From: Azospirillum picis
GTDB lineage: Bacteria > Pseudomonadota > Alphaproteobacteria > Azospirillales > Azospirillaceae
Assembly (NCBI RefSeq): GCF_017876115.1
Contig: NZ_JAGINO010000021.1
Span: 62,001 to 126,000 of the forward strand
Length of the DNA: 64,000 nt
Reading direction: 5' to 3'
Shown: piece after piece, positions 8,546-19,819 of the stretch
Numbering within the stretch: position 1 is the stretch's first letter
How the letters are laid out: each line of letters starts with the position of its first letter
The notes under the pieces: model-generated
The model's database searches: none
What the model was told of the DNA's origin: nothing
What the model saw: the letters and a program-made list of their open reading frames with translations, nothing else
Translations under genes and position numbers: made by a program

Positions 8546-9505
8546 TCACCCAGCGCGATAATCCTCGCGGTGGATTGCCGTCATGGCCCGCCCTTCTCCG
8601 CCGATCACGCCGCGGTACATCCCGGAACAATTGAAGGGAAGTGCCACCCGGCCGTCGCGATCCACCGCGATCAGCCCGCCCGAGCCACCGATCACGCCCA
8701 ATTCCTCGACGACGCCGCCAGCCGCCCGCTCCAGCGACTGACCGCCCCAGCGCATGCGGGCGTCGATCTCGTGGGCGGCGCAGCGGCGGATGAAATGCTC
8801 GCCATGACCGGTGGCCGAGACCGCGCAGGTGATGTTGTCGGCGAAGGTGCCGGCACCGATCACCGGGCTGTCGCCGACGCGCCCCTTGGCTTTGGCGGTC
8901 ATGCCGCCGGTCGAGGTGGCGGCCGCCAGGTTGCCGTCGCGGTCGCGGGCCACCGCACCGACGGTGCCGTGGCGGCGCTGCTCGTCTCCGTCGTCGGGGG
9001 TCCCGCTGCGCCGGCGCTCCAGTTCGGCCTGCAGGGCGTCCCAGCGCGGCTGGGTGAAGAAATAGGGCGCCTCCTCCATCGCGAGCCCCTGGTGGCGGCA
9101 GAGGTCCATCGCCCCTTCGCCGATCAGCAGCACATGCTCGCTGTGCTCCATCACCGCGCGGGCGGCGAGGATCGGGTTGCGCGGCCCGAACAGGCCGGCG
9201 ACGGCGCCGGCGGCACGGTCGCGGCCGTCCATCACCGCCGCGTCCATCTCCTGCCGGCCCTCGGCGGTGAAGACGGCGCCACGGCCGGCATTGAACAGCG
9301 GCTCGTCCTCCAGCGCCATCACCGCCCGGGTGACGGCGTCCAGCGCGCTGCCGCCGTCGGCCAGCACGGCATGGCCGGCGGCCAGCGCCCGGCGCAGGCC
9401 GGCATGATAGCCCTCGGTCAGGTCAGGGGTCAGCGCATCGCGCCTGATGGTGCCGGCACCGCCATGGATGGCGAGGACGAAGGGCTGCGGGTCGGAGAAG
9501 GTCAT
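8546..9505 (-). CDS. iaaA: Isoaspartyl peptidase/L-asparaginase, Ntn-hydrolase type
   Basis: The 319-residue precursor matches the plant-type asparaginase family (E. coli IaaA). The N-terminus reads AIHGGAGTI, then NAGRGAVF...EMDAAVMDG. The autocleavage site with the nucleophilic Thr is HGTVGAVARD, followed by STGGMTAK and GDSPVIGAGTFAD. It self-processes into alpha and beta subunits and hydrolyses beta-aspartyl dipeptides and asparagine. The start at 9503-9505 gives the correct N-terminus; the longer open frame upstream runs through the M55 gene in another frame. It is the last gene of the peptide operon, 11 bp after the D-aminopeptidase gene. Confidence 0.93.
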   Translation of the reverse strand: MTFSDPQPFVLAIHGGAGTIRRDALTPDLTEGYHAGLRRALAAGHAVLADGGSALDAVTRAVMALEDEPLFNAGRGAVFTAEGRQEMDAAVMDGRDRAAGAVAGLFGPRNPILAARAVMEHSEHVLLIGEGAMDLCRHQGLAMEEAPYFFTQPRWDALQAELERRRSGTPDDGDEQRRHGTVGAVARDRDGNLAAATSTGGMTAKAKGRVGDSPVIGAGTFADNITCAVSATGHGEHFIRRCAAHEIDARMRWGGQSLERAAGGVVEELGVIGGSGGLIAVDRDGRVALPFNCSGMYRGVIGGEGRAMTAIHREDYRAG

Positions 9506-9516
9506 GGATCGGGGTC

Positions 9517-10350
9517 TCAGCGCAGGGTGGCCGACATGGCCGACAGGGTGTTGATCCAGCCCAGCACGGCGGCCATGCCGTCGGCGGACAGGCGGATGGT
9601 GACGGGATCGAGACGCTCCGCCACCGGGATCAGCGCCGCCAGGTCGGCCAGCGCCGGGCTGTTCATCTCGATTTCCAGCCGGTAGGGCGCGCCGTCGGTC
9701 CGCGGCGGGACTCGGAAGGGCGGGATGGCGGCGGCACGCCGCACCGCCCGGCAGGCGGCCTCGCGGATGCGGGCGCGGGCCACCGACGGCGCCACCGAGC
9801 GCGCGGCGCGCTGGCCCAGCGCCCATTTCACGACGACCTGTTCCGACTCGGGGAAGAGCGGGGCGACCTCCTCGGCGAAGCGGTCGTCGCCGCTGAGCAG
9901 GATCACCGGCACGCCGATCTCGCCCGCCCAGGCACCGTAATTTCCGGCCTCGCCCAACTCCAGCCCGTTCACCCGGACGCGGCCGAAGGCGAAGCTGTTG
10001 GTGGTGTGGGCGAGGATGCCGGCCTGCCGGGCGCCACCGTGGAAGCCGAGGCACATCACCCCGGCCATGCCGGGTTCCAACCCGGCGAACATGCCGTTGG
10101 GCTTCGGCCGGCCGAGGATCAGCTCGGCCGCCGGGTGCAGCTCGTCGGGCAGCAGGTTGGTCATCGGGCCGTGGCTGTCGTTGACCAGGACCTCGGTCGC
10201 CCCGCCCTCCAGCGCGCCTTCGACGGCGGCGTTGACCTCGGCCGTCATCAGCCGCCGCGCCCGCTCGTACTCGCCATTGCCGGCGGTCACCTGCTGCGGG
10301 GCGACGACGCCGGCCACCCCCTCGATGTCGGCGGAAATGTAGATCTTCAC
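9517..10350 (-). CDS. M55 family D-aminopeptidase (DppA-like)
   Basis: The 277-residue enzyme opens with [15 protein letters not shown], the metal-binding hallmark of M55 peptidases, and has NDSHGPMTNL near residue 58 and the GFHGGARQAGILAHT block around 104-118 with conserved histidines. Characterised members are zinc peptidases releasing N-terminal D-amino acids, such as D-Ala-D-Ala hydrolysis by Bacillus DppA. It lies between the P1 peptidase gene (start overlaps by 4 bp) and the isoaspartyl peptidase. With the D-amino-acid transaminase upstream, this makes degradation of D-residue peptides the natural reading. Confidence 0.92.
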   Translation of the reverse strand: MKIYISADIEGVAGVVAPQQVTAGNGEYERARRLMTAEVNAAVEGALEGGATEVLVNDSHGPMTNLLPDELHPAAELILGRPKPNGMFAGLEPGMAGVMCLGFHGGARQAGILAHTTNSFAFGRVRVNGLELGEAGNYGAWAGEIGVPVILLSGDDRFAEEVAPLFPESEQVVVKWALGQRAARSVAPSVARARIREAACRAVRRAAAIPPFRVPPRTDGAPYRLEIEMNSPALADLAALIPVAERLDPVTIRLSADGMAAVLGWINTLSAMSATLR

Positions 10351-11450
10351 GATGAGCTCCCGGAGGTCAGGACATCCCGGAGGCAGGGCCGGGTGGCGCC
10401 ATCGCGGCCGACCACCGGCGTCGCCGCGGCCAGCGCGTCGAGCACCGCCTCCTGGGTGGCGTCGGCCATCGCCTCGAACAGCATGTCGATGCGGCGTTCG
10501 TTCAGCATGCGCAAGGCCACGGTGTCGGCGGCCTCGTCATGGCCGAGGCGGTTGGCGGTGGTGAAGCCGAGCGCGATGTCGCCGCTGCCATGGCCCCAGA
10601 AGGAGCCGACCCGCGCCAGCCCCACCCCTGCCCGGCGGATGACCCGGCGGAGCTGGCGGTGGTCGAGCGGCGCGTCGGTCGCGGCGATGACGATGACGGA
10701 GCCTTTTTCGGGCGCCGCCTCCCCCGCCGGATCGCTGGATGGATCGCTGGATGGCGGCGGCACGCGACGGCCGTCGGGCAGCCGCAGCTCCCCCGGCCGG
10801 CCGAAATTGGCGAGCACCAGCACGCCGAGATGATGGCGCGCGCCATCCAGCTTCAGCCGGCGCGATGCGGTGCCGATGCCGCCCTTGAAGCCGAAGCAGG
10901 ACATGCCCCGCCCCGCCCCGACCGCACCGGACGCGACCTCCGCCGCCTCCGGCGAGCCGGCTGCGGCGGCCAGGGCCGAGGCGGCATGCGCCTCGCTCAC
11001 CGCCAGCGCCTGGATGTCGTTCAGCGGCCCGTCGTTGCATTCCATCACCACCGGATTGACGGTGGCGGTGGCGCGGCCGATGTCGGGGTTGCCGGCGATG
11101 GCGTGGCGGACCAGGGCGGTGGCGGCGGTACCGACCGACAGGGTGTTGGTCAGCAGGATCGGGGTTTCCAACACCCCCAGCTCCTCCACCTGCATCAGGC
11201 CGAGGCTCTTGCCGAAGCCGTTCAGCACGTCGGCGGCGGCGACCGGCTTGTCGCGGTAGAGGTTGCCGGCATGCGGCAGGATGGCGGTGACGCCGGTCTG
11301 GACGGCGCCGTCATCCAGCGTGCAATGGCCGACGCGCACGCCCGGAACGTCGGTGATGGCGTTGCGTGGCCCCGGCTTCAGCCGGCCGCAGGCGAGCCCG
11401 AAGGACCGCGCCCGCGATGCCCCGTCAGCGGAGTTTCGGGTCGAGGGCAT
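10347..11450 (-). CDS. P1 family peptidase (DmpA-like L-aminopeptidase/D-esterase)
   Basis: The 367-residue protein begins after a short leader with [22 protein letters not shown], the conserved start of the P1/DmpA family. These enzymes autocleave before a catalytic Ser into two subunits. The expected region is visible around residues 225-260 ([15 protein letters not shown] and the following AATDAPLD block). DmpA members cleave N-terminal L-amino acids or D-amino-acid amides and esters, and beta-peptides. Its start lies inside the 3' end of the permease gene (26-bp overlap) and its stop overlaps the M55 gene by 4 bp, so all are translated together. Confidence 0.9.
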   Translation of the reverse strand: MPSTRNSADGASRARSFGLACGRLKPGPRNAITDVPGVRVGHCTLDDGAVQTGVTAILPHAGNLYRDKPVAAADVLNGFGKSLGLMQVEELGVLETPILLTNTLSVGTAATALVRHAIAGNPDIGRATATVNPVVMECNDGPLNDIQALAVSEAHAASALAAAAGSPEAAEVASGAVGAGRGMSCFGFKGGIGTASRRLKLDGARHHLGVLVLANFGRPGELRLPDGRRVPPPSSDPSSDPAGEAAPEKGSVIVIAATDAPLDHRQLRRVIRRAGVGLARVGSFWGHGSGDIALGFTTANRLGHDEAADTVALRMLNERRIDMLFEAMADATQEAVLDALAAATPVVGRDGATRPCLRDVLTSGSSS

Positions 11451-12309
11451 CGCGCAGTCCGTCGCCGAGCAGGTTGAAGGCCAGCACCGTCAGGAAGATG
11501 GCGAGGCCGGGATAGAAGGTGACGTGGCTGGCGACGCCGATGTAGCTGCGCCCGTCGGCCAGCATGGCGCCCCATTCCGGGCTGGGCGGCTGGGCGCCGA
11601 GGCCAATGAAGCTGAGGCTGGCCGCCGTCAGGATCGAGGTGCCGATGCGCATGGAGACGTAGACGATCACGCTGGGCAGCGTGCCCGGCAGGATGTGGCG
11701 GACCATCAGCAGTCGGTCGCGCACGCCGATGGCGCGGGCGGCGTCGACATAGACGGCGCGCTTCAGCGCCAGCGTGCTGCCGCGCACCAGACGGGCGAAA
11801 ACCGGCACGCTGAAGATCGCCACCGCGTAGATCACGTTGTCGATGCCCGGCCCGAGGATGGCGACGATGCCGATGGCCAGCAGGATGCCGGGAAAGGCCA
11901 GCAGCACGTCGCAGATGCGCATGATCAGACTGTCGATCCAGCCGCCGCGGAAGCCGGCAACCAGCCCGAGCGCCACGCCGGCCACGCCGCCCAGCAGCAC
12001 CGACAGCAACCCGACCGACAGCGAGATGCGGGCACCCCACAGGATGCGGCTCAGGATGTCGCGGCCATAGGCGTCGGTGCCGACCCAATGGTCGACCGAG
12101 GGGCCTTCCAGGATGCGGTCGTAGTCGAAGGCGGCCGGATCGTAGGGCGCGATCCAGGGCGCCGCCACCGCCGCCACCGCCAGCAGCAGCAGGCACAGTC
12201 CGGCGGCCATCGCGGTGCGGTTGCGGCGGAACTTCCGCCAGAACTCGCGCAGCGGCGAACGGACGTCTTCATGGGCGGCGGCCACGCCGGTTGCGTCTGT
12301 CGTGGTCAT
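11425..12309 (-). CDS. Peptide ABC transporter permease (DppC/GsiD type)
   Basis: A 294-residue inner-membrane permease. The N-terminus has the OppC-type [23 protein letters not shown] segment and the [27 protein letters not shown] motif common to DppC/GsiD proteins. Hydrophobic helices follow, with an EAA-like loop ([24 protein letters not shown]). It pairs with the DppB-type permease, whose stop it overlaps by 4 bp, to form the channel. The substrate is likely a dipeptide or oligopeptide, judged by family and by the three peptidases that follow. Confidence 0.93.
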   Translation of the reverse strand: MTTTDATGVAAAHEDVRSPLREFWRKFRRNRTAMAAGLCLLLLAVAAVAAPWIAPYDPAAFDYDRILEGPSVDHWVGTDAYGRDILSRILWGARISLSVGLLSVLLGGVAGVALGLVAGFRGGWIDSLIMRICDVLLAFPGILLAIGIVAILGPGIDNVIYAVAIFSVPVFARLVRGSTLALKRAVYVDAARAIGVRDRLLMVRHILPGTLPSVIVYVSMRIGTSILTAASLSFIGLGAQPPSPEWGAMLADGRSYIGVASHVTFYPGLAIFLTVLAFNLLGDGLRDALDPKLR

Positions 12310-13226
12310 GAGTAGCGAATCTCGGGGTTGGCGAGGGCGTACAGCACATCGACCAGCAGGTTGATGACGATGAATTCCAGCGAGAACAGCAGGATCTCGG
12401 CCTGGATGACGGTGTAGTCGCGGTAGTTGACGCTATCCACCAGCAGCCGGCCCAGGCCCGGCCAGGAGAACACCGTCTCGACCACGATGGAGCCGCCGAG
12501 CAGGAAGCCGAACTGCAGGCCGACCATGGTGATGATCGGGATCATCGCGTTGCGCAGCGTGTGCTTCCACACCACCAGCCGCGCCGGCACCCCCTTGGCC
12601 CGCGCGGTGCGGACATAGTCCTCGCGCGCGATCTCGATGAAGGCGGAGCGGGTGAAGCGCGCCATCACCGCGGCGACGCCGAGCCCCAGCGTCAGCGACG
12701 GCATGACGTAATGCTGCCACGTCCCGTAGCCGCTGGTCGGCAGCCAGCCGAGCTTGACCGAGAACAGGTCGATCATCAGCAGGCCGAGCCAGAAGGAGGG
12801 GAAGGCGATGCCCGACACCGCCACCACCATGCCGACATGGTCCTGCCAGCGCCCGCGCCTCGTCGCCGAGGCGACGCCGATCAGCAGGCCGGCCAGGGTC
12901 GCCCACACCATGGCGACGACGGTGAGGTAGAAGGTGGGAAGGAAGCGCTCGCCGATCTCCTGCGACACCGGCCGCTTGCTCTTCATCGAGCGCCCGAACT
13001 CGCCCTGCACCGCATTGCCGAGGAAACGGCCATACTGCACCCACAGCGGCTGGTCGAGGCCGAGATCCTGGCGCACCAGTTCGACGTCCTTCTGGGTGGC
13101 GTCCGGACCGGCGACCAGCCGCGCCGGATCGCCCGGCAGCAGATGGACGAAGCCGAAGACGAAGACGGAGATCACCAGCAGAACCGGCAGGATGCCGGCG
13201 AGACGACCGACGAGATATTTCAGCAT
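12306..13226 (-). CDS. Peptide ABC transporter permease (DppB/GsiC type)
   Basis: A 306-residue permease with the standard DppB N-terminus ([24 protein letters not shown]), the LLPGDPA motif, and the EAA loop ([27 protein letters not shown]) about residues 205-230. It ends near residue 306 with ANPEIRYS. It forms a heterodimer with the DppC-type partner downstream. The binding-protein gene lies 192 bp upstream; the gap contains palindromic repeats and a strong stem that could lower permease expression relative to the binding protein. Confidence 0.93.
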   Translation of the reverse strand: MLKYLVGRLAGILPVLLVISVFVFGFVHLLPGDPARLVAGPDATQKDVELVRQDLGLDQPLWVQYGRFLGNAVQGEFGRSMKSKRPVSQEIGERFLPTFYLTVVAMVWATLAGLLIGVASATRRGRWQDHVGMVVAVSGIAFPSFWLGLLMIDLFSVKLGWLPTSGYGTWQHYVMPSLTLGLGVAAVMARFTRSAFIEIAREDYVRTARAKGVPARLVVWKHTLRNAMIPIITMVGLQFGFLLGGSIVVETVFSWPGLGRLLVDSVNYRDYTVIQAEILLFSLEFIVINLLVDVLYALANPEIRYS

Positions 13227-13273
13227 GGGCGGAGGTCCGGGAAGAGGGCCTGGGTGGGGTGTCGGCTTCGAAT

Positions 13274-13376
13274 GCCCCCTCCCTAGCCCTCCCCCTCTGC
13301 GAGGGAGAGGGGACTGCCGCCGCTCTGCGACTTACCCCCTCTCCCGCCGAAGACGGGGGAGGGTTGGGAAGGGGGC
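13274..13376. repeat. Inverted pair of REP-like C-rich/G-rich palindromic elements
   Basis: Two copies of a dispersed palindromic motif lie head to head. The left one (13274-13312) begins GCCCCCTCCCTAGCCCTCCC and folds back through GAGGGAGAGGGG. The right one (13335-13376) ends GGGGGAGGGTTGGGAAGGGG, the inverse of the same consensus. A third relative is at 42241-42288. Such elements are common between genes in GC-rich Alphaproteobacteria and can form RNA hairpins. Confidence 0.6.
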
Positions 13377-13379
13377 AAT

Positions 13380-13411
13380 GCGGCGCCCGCCGCAGGAACA
13401 ACGGGCGCCGC
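13380..13411 (-). terminator. Strong stem between binding-protein and permease genes
   Basis: Perfect 10-bp arms GCGGCGCCCG (13380-13389) and CGGGCGCCGC (13402-13411) with a 12-base loop lie just after the binding-protein stop at 13419. No clear T-run follows on the minus strand. It may be a partial terminator or RNA-stabilising stem, giving more binding protein than permease. Confidence 0.45.
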
Positions 13412-13418
13412 ACTCACA

Positions 13419-14951
13419 TCACTGCAGGTCGGCTTCTTCCATCTGCAGGCCGCCGTCGGCGACGTAATAGAAGCCGGTCAGCTTCTTCGACTTGCCGGCC
13501 AGCAGGTTCTCGACGCCGAGGAAGATCCAGGGCGCGTCCTTCCAGATCTGCTCCTGGGCGACGCGGTAGGCCTCGGCGCGCTTGGCGGTGTCGGCGGTGG
13601 CGATGCCGGTCTCGATGGCGGCGTCGACCGTGTCGTTCTTGTAGTAGGCGACGTTGAAGAACTTCGGCGGGAAGCCCTTGCCCCACAGCAGCGGGCGCAG
13701 GCCCCAGTCGGCGTCGCCCGTCGAGGCCGACCAGCCGCCATACTGCATCTGCACCGTGGCGTCCTCCGGCTTCTCGACGCCCCAGACGCGGGCGGTCTCG
13801 ACGCCGGCTTCCAGCGGGGTGACGGTCAGCTTGACGCCGATCTGCGATAGCTGCTGCTGGACGAACTGCATGCCGCGGATGAAGTTGGTGCTGTTGCGGC
13901 CGAACATCTCGGCCTCGAAGCCGTTCGGGTAGCCGGCCTCGGCCAGCAGCGCCTTCGCCTTGGCGAGGTCGTAGGTGTACTGGCTGGGCTGGGTGACGTG
14001 GAAGCCCAGCTTGGACGGGATCGCCGAATCCAGCGGGCCGGCGTAGCCGCGATAGACCACCTTGGCGTAGGCGTTCTTGTCGATGGCGTAGTTCAGCGCC
14101 TGGCGGACGCGCGGGTCGTTGAACGGCTTCTTCATGGTGTTCATCGCCACGTAGCGGGCGATGATCGACGGCGCGTCGATGATCTCCAGCGCCTGGTTGC
14201 CTTCCACCATCTTCACCATCTCGGGCGGCAGCGGATAGATGAACTGCGCCTCGTTGGTCTGGAGCATGGCGATGCGGCTGCCGTTCTCCGGCACGCTCTT
14301 CAGCGTGACGTGGTCGATCTTCGGCAGGCCCTGCTTCCAGTACTTGTCGTTCTTCTCGACCTTCAGCGTGTCGGCTTCCCAGCTCACGAACTTGTAGGGG
14401 CCGGTGCCGACCGGGTGGCGGCCGATGTCCTTGCCGTAGGTCTCCAGCGCCTTCGGGCTGTGGATCATCGCGCCGGGATGGGCGAGGTTGTTGTTCAGCG
14501 CGCCGAAGGGCTGCGACAGCTTCAGCGTGATGGTGTAGTCGTCGACCACCACGGTTTCGGCCAGCATCGCCAGCAGGCTCTGGCGCTTCAGCCGGTTGGC
14601 CGGATCGGCGAGACGGTCGAAGCTGGTCTTCACCGCCTGGGCGTTGAAGGGCGTGCCGTCATGGAAGACGACGTTCTTGCGCAGGCGGTAGGTGTATTCG
14701 GTGGCGGTGTCGTTGACGGTGAAGCTCTCGGCCAGCAGCGGCACCAGCTTCATGTCCTTGTCGAAGCCGAACAGGCCCTGGAGCATGGTGCGGCTGGCCG
14801 ACTGCGACAGGGTGTCGTTGATGTCGGCCGGGTCCAGCGTGGTGATGTTGTCGGGCATGCCGACGACGAGATCCTTGGCGGCGAAGGCCGGGCCGGCCAG
14901 CGCGGTGCCGGCGAGCAGGCCGGCGAGCAGGGGAAGAGCGAAACGCGTCAC
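13419..14951 (-). CDS. Periplasmic peptide-binding protein (SBP family 5)
   Basis: The 510-residue binding protein has a signal peptide ending near FAAKD (residue 25) and the family-5 pattern: TTLDPADINDTLS, LVPLLAESFTVNDT, RKNVVFHDGTPFNAQAVK, and HPVGTGPYKFVSWE. These proteins capture dipeptides, oligopeptides or glutathione for DppBC/GsiCD permeases. It starts with GTG at 14949-14951, preceded by GGGAG at seven bases. It lies 22 bp after the fused ATPase gene. The ligand cannot be read; operon context argues for peptides with D- or isoaspartyl residues. Confidence 0.92.
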   Translation of the reverse strand: MTRFALPLLAGLLAGTALAGPAFAAKDLVVGMPDNITTLDPADINDTLSQSASRTMLQGLFGFDKDMKLVPLLAESFTVNDTATEYTYRLRKNVVFHDGTPFNAQAVKTSFDRLADPANRLKRQSLLAMLAETVVVDDYTITLKLSQPFGALNNNLAHPGAMIHSPKALETYGKDIGRHPVGTGPYKFVSWEADTLKVEKNDKYWKQGLPKIDHVTLKSVPENGSRIAMLQTNEAQFIYPLPPEMVKMVEGNQALEIIDAPSIIARYVAMNTMKKPFNDPRVRQALNYAIDKNAYAKVVYRGYAGPLDSAIPSKLGFHVTQPSQYTYDLAKAKALLAEAGYPNGFEAEMFGRNSTNFIRGMQFVQQQLSQIGVKLTVTPLEAGVETARVWGVEKPEDATVQMQYGGWSASTGDADWGLRPLLWGKGFPPKFFNVAYYKNDTVDAAIETGIATADTAKRAEAYRVAQEQIWKDAPWIFLGVENLLAGKSKKLTGFYYVADGGLQMEEADLQ

Positions 14952-14973
14952 GTGATGTCTCCCTTTTCTTGGT

Positions 14974-16910
<1,937 letters not shown>

Positions 16911-16914
<4 letters not shown>

Positions 16915-17804
16915 CGGCCCAGCCTCTCGGCGAACAGCGGGAACAGGCGCCGCCACACCGGACCCGGCGCGCCGGTGCCGACCGGCTTGCCGTTCAGGCG
17001 GGTGACGGGGGTGATCTCCTTGGTGGTGCTGGCGATCCAGATCTCGTCGGCGGCATCGAGTTCCGCCGCCGCGACGTCGCGCTCCTCCAGCGCCAGGCCG
17101 TGCTCGGCGGCGAGCCGCAGGATGACGGTGCGGGTGATGCCTTCCAGGATGCGGCTGTCGTTGGCGGGCGTCGCGACGGCGCCATCCTTGACCACGAAGA
17201 CGTTGGTCGCCGCCCCTTCGGTGACGACGCCGTCGCGGAGCTGGATGGCGTCGACCACGCCGGCGTCGGTGGCCGCCTGCTGCGCCAGCACGCTGCCGAG
17301 CAGGGCGATGCTCTTCAGGTCGCAGCGCAGCCAGCGGATGTCGGGGATGGTGATCGCCGCCACCCCCTGCTCGCGCCAGGCGGCGGGCGGCCGCTTCAGC
17401 GGGCTGGTCATGCCGAAGACCGACGGCGCCACCCCGGCCGGGAAGCCGTGGCCGCGCGAGGCCGCCGCCCCGCGGGTGACCTGGAGATAGACGGTCAGGT
17501 CGCCGGCGATGCCGGAGTCCGCCGCCAGCCGTTCCATGATCGCCAGCCAGTCGCCGGCCGACAGGCCGGTGTCGATGCGCAGGGACGCCATGCCGCGCTG
17601 AAGGCGGGCGATGTGGGCCTCCGGCTCGAACAGGCGGCCGTTGTAGGCGGCGGTCACCTCGTAGAGCCCGTCGGCGAACAGGAAGCCGCGGTCCAGCGGC
17701 GACACATGGACCTCGTCCAGCGGCAGGTAGCGCCCGTTCCAATAGGAGATCGTCATCGGCTTCAGCTTCTTCAGCGCGGGATGGGTGGGGAAAAGGCCGG
17801 TCAT
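16911..17804 (-). CDS. D-amino-acid transaminase (PLP fold type IV)
   Basis: The roughly 297-residue enzyme has the class IV aminotransferase pattern. [11 protein letters not shown] and [13 protein letters not shown] near the N-terminus are typical of D-alanine transaminase. The catalytic Lys is in [17 protein letters not shown], and [10 protein letters not shown] plus STTKEITPV bind cofactor and substrate. It would move the amino group of D-Ala or D-Glu onto 2-oxo acids in the cytoplasm. The ATG at 17802-17804 overlaps the regulator stop by 4 bp, favouring it; an ATG at 17754-17756 starts closer to the usual family N-terminus. Branched-chain transaminase or aminodeoxychorismate lyase are less likely, given the peptidase neighbours. 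Confidence 0.87.
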
Positions 17805-18697
17805 CCGTCGGTCTGCCGGCCCGCTTTCGGCACGACGTGGAGATAGGGCAGGATGCGTTCGGCGACGTCGGCGGCCTGCCCGACGCTGTCGTGCCCGGTG
17901 CGCGACAGGGCGGTGCCGAGGGCCACGACCAGCGCCATCAGCCCGGTGGGGGAGCTGTGGCGCACGCCGTGGTCGGCCCCGGCCAGCAGCGTCACGTCGG
18001 CGAGCGGCACGATCGGCGAGTCCGGCGCGTCGGTCAGCGCGATCGCCTTGGCGCCGCGGTCGCGGCAGAGCTGCAGGTGTTCGATGGTGCGGCGCGAATA
18101 GCGCGGCGAGGTGATGGCGATCACGAGGTCGCCGGGCTTGACCGTCATCAGCCGGCGGATGGCCCGCTCGGTGCCGGCGAACTCCACGGACTCGCGGACG
18201 TTGTCGACATAGGGCTCCAGCACGTCGGCGAGGAACAGGGCGAGGTAGGCGCTGTCGCCGAGCCCGAGGGCGATGACCCGGCCGGCCTCGCGGATCAGGC
18301 GGATCGCCGCCTCGCACTGTTCGGGCTGCAGCAGCTCGGCGGTGCGCAGGACGTTGCCGGCGTCGCTGGCCAGCGATTCCCGCATGATCTCGGCGTTGGA
18401 GGTGTCGCGCTGCACGGCGACGCGCAGCTTCTCCACCGGGGCAAAGGTGGATTCGAAGGCGCGCAGCAGGTCGTCGCGGAATTCGGGAAAGCCGTCATAG
18501 CCGAGGAAGCGGGAATAGCGGTTGACCGAGGCCACCGACACCTCCGCCGCCGCCGCCAGCTCGCCGATCTTCAGCGTCGCGGTGCGGAAGGGATAGGCCA
18601 GCGCCCAGGCCCCGACCTTGGCCAGCGCCGCCGGAAGCTGCGGCTGGCAGTTCTGCATCCGGATCAGCAGCGATCCCGTCTGGATGGGCGGCTTCAT
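17801..18697 (-). CDS. RpiR/MurR-family transcriptional regulator
   Basis: The 298-residue protein has an N-terminal HTH_6 domain (about residues 20-90, with [32 protein letters not shown]) and a C-terminal SIS sugar-phosphate domain (about 140-270, including [14 protein letters not shown] and [20 protein letters not shown]). Members respond to phosphosugars, for example MurNAc-6-phosphate for MurR. It is the first gene of the operon for peptide import and D-amino-acid use, overlapping the transaminase start. A perfect palindrome 53 bp upstream is its probable operator. A cell-wall-derived signal is attractive but inferred. Confidence 0.9.
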   Translation of the reverse strand: MKPPIQTGSLLIRMQNCQPQLPAALAKVGAWALAYPFRTATLKIGELAAAAEVSVASVNRYSRFLGYDGFPEFRDDLLRAFESTFAPVEKLRVAVQRDTSNAEIMRESLASDAGNVLRTAELLQPEQCEAAIRLIREAGRVIALGLGDSAYLALFLADVLEPYVDNVRESVEFAGTERAIRRLMTVKPGDLVIAITSPRYSRRTIEHLQLCRDRGAKAIALTDAPDSPIVPLADVTLLAGADHGVRHSSPTGLMALVVALGTALSRTGHDSVGQAADVAERILPYLHVVPKAGRQTDG

Positions 18698-18749
18698 TCC
18701 CGTGGATGCCCTTCCTGCAAGCCCAAGCGCGGCAGCGATGGTCGAATGG

Positions 18750-18774
18750 TTACAGAAATTTCCAATTTCTGTAA
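18750..18774. promoter_or_regulatory. Perfect 10-5-10 palindrome, likely RpiR operator
   Basis: TTACAGAAAT (18750-18759) and its exact complement ATTTCTGTAA (18765-18774) flank TTCCA. The site lies 53 bp before the start of the RpiR-family gene and the ten-gene operon. It is strikingly AT-rich for this genome. Size and symmetry fit an RpiR dimer or tetramer site; binding is inferred. Confidence 0.65.
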
Positions 18775-18886
18775 ATCCATTTTCACATGGCAGCCTATGC
18801 CCGGGGCTATGCCGTTCCAGGTAACGGGCTATGCCAGGGCGGCGGATGGAACGTCTGAAACCGGGTGCACCATCGCCGCCCCCCGT

Positions 18887-19711
18887 TCACGGTTCGCCGC
18901 CGCCCAGCCGGGCAAGGCCGGGATAGGAGAAGGCGCGCCGGCCGCCGCGGCGTTCGCGAGCCGAGCCGAGGTCGGGGTGGAACTCCCCCTCCGGCAGCGC
19001 GGTCCAGGGAAAGACGCCCTTCGGCCCCTCGGCCTCCGGCCGGGCAAGGATGGCGGCGACCATGCGCGGATCGGGCGGCACGCGCTCGCGCAGCGCACCG
19101 GGGGGATCGAGGTCGTCGAAATCCGGGCGGCGCGACGGGCCGGCATCGGGACCGGGCTGCTGTCCGGTTCCCGAGCCGGCCCCGGAGGCGGGTACCGGCG
19201 CCGGAGCGAGCCCGGTTTCCGAGGCCGGGGCGGACGCGGCGGCGGATGGATGCGGACGGCCGCGCCCGTCGGGCACTTCGTCGCCGGCGAACATGCCGAG
19301 CCTGTCGGCCAGCCAGCGCACGGTGGCCGGATCGCCGGCCGATACCAGCCGCTCGACCTGCTCGGCCACCAGCCCGCGCAGCGACGCCAACCGCAGGTCG
19401 GACTCGCGGGTCAGGGACTGGCGCTCCCACCACACCCGGTGGCGGAACGCCTGCGATCCGTAATAGGCCCGCCACAGCGTGGTGCGGCTGCATCCGATGC
19501 TGCGGGACACCTGGAGGAAGGAGGCGCCGCGGGCGAGCATGCCTGCCGCCATCACCCACTGCTCCTCGTGGAAACGCGATCCCGGAACCAAGGCCCCCTC
19601 CGGCGGCTCCGGCGGCTCTGCGGCCCAGGGCGGCAGGCTGCCCGCCCTCGGAGCATCGCCGGTGGCGGGGGCGGTGGTGCGGGCGGCAGGATCGAGGCAA
19701 TCGGGGGGCAT
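18887..19711 (-). CDS. Putative DNA-binding protein with terminase-small-subunit-like HTH
   Basis: The 274-residue protein is Pro/Ala/Gly-rich. Residues about 48-95 (EEQWVMAAGMLARGASFLQVSRSIGCSRTTLWRAY) read as a helix-turn-helix of the kind seen in phage terminase small subunits and transposase N-termini. A helical region LRGLVAEQVERLVSAGDPATVRWLADRLGMF follows at about 110-143. The middle (150-200) is low-complexity (SAAASAPASETGLAPAPVPAS). It does not contain the large terminase or other phage genes nearby, so it may be domesticated or a regulator. It stands alone between the operon promoter and the IS66 remnant. Confidence 0.6.
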   Translation of the reverse strand: MPPDCLDPAARTTAPATGDAPRAGSLPPWAAEPPEPPEGALVPGSRFHEEQWVMAAGMLARGASFLQVSRSIGCSRTTLWRAYYGSQAFRHRVWWERQSLTRESDLRLASLRGLVAEQVERLVSAGDPATVRWLADRLGMFAGDEVPDGRGRPHPSAAASAPASETGLAPAPVPASGAGSGTGQQPGPDAGPSRRPDFDDLDPPGALRERVPPDPRMVAAILARPEAEGPKGVFPWTALPEGEFHPDLGSARERRGGRRAFSYPGLARLGGGEP

Positions 19712-19819
19712 GGCGATCTCCCGGGGTTGAAAAAGGCCTGTATTCCTATTTTATGACGAGAGCGGGAGTTGTTGTAGGTTTTTATTCTAACAACACAACC
19801 GGCTGGCAAGCCCGACCGG

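Noticed and set aside
18887-19711. Prophage remnant suggested by a terminase-like HTH
   Set aside because: No large terminase, portal, capsid or integrase gene is present, so a single HTH protein is not enough.
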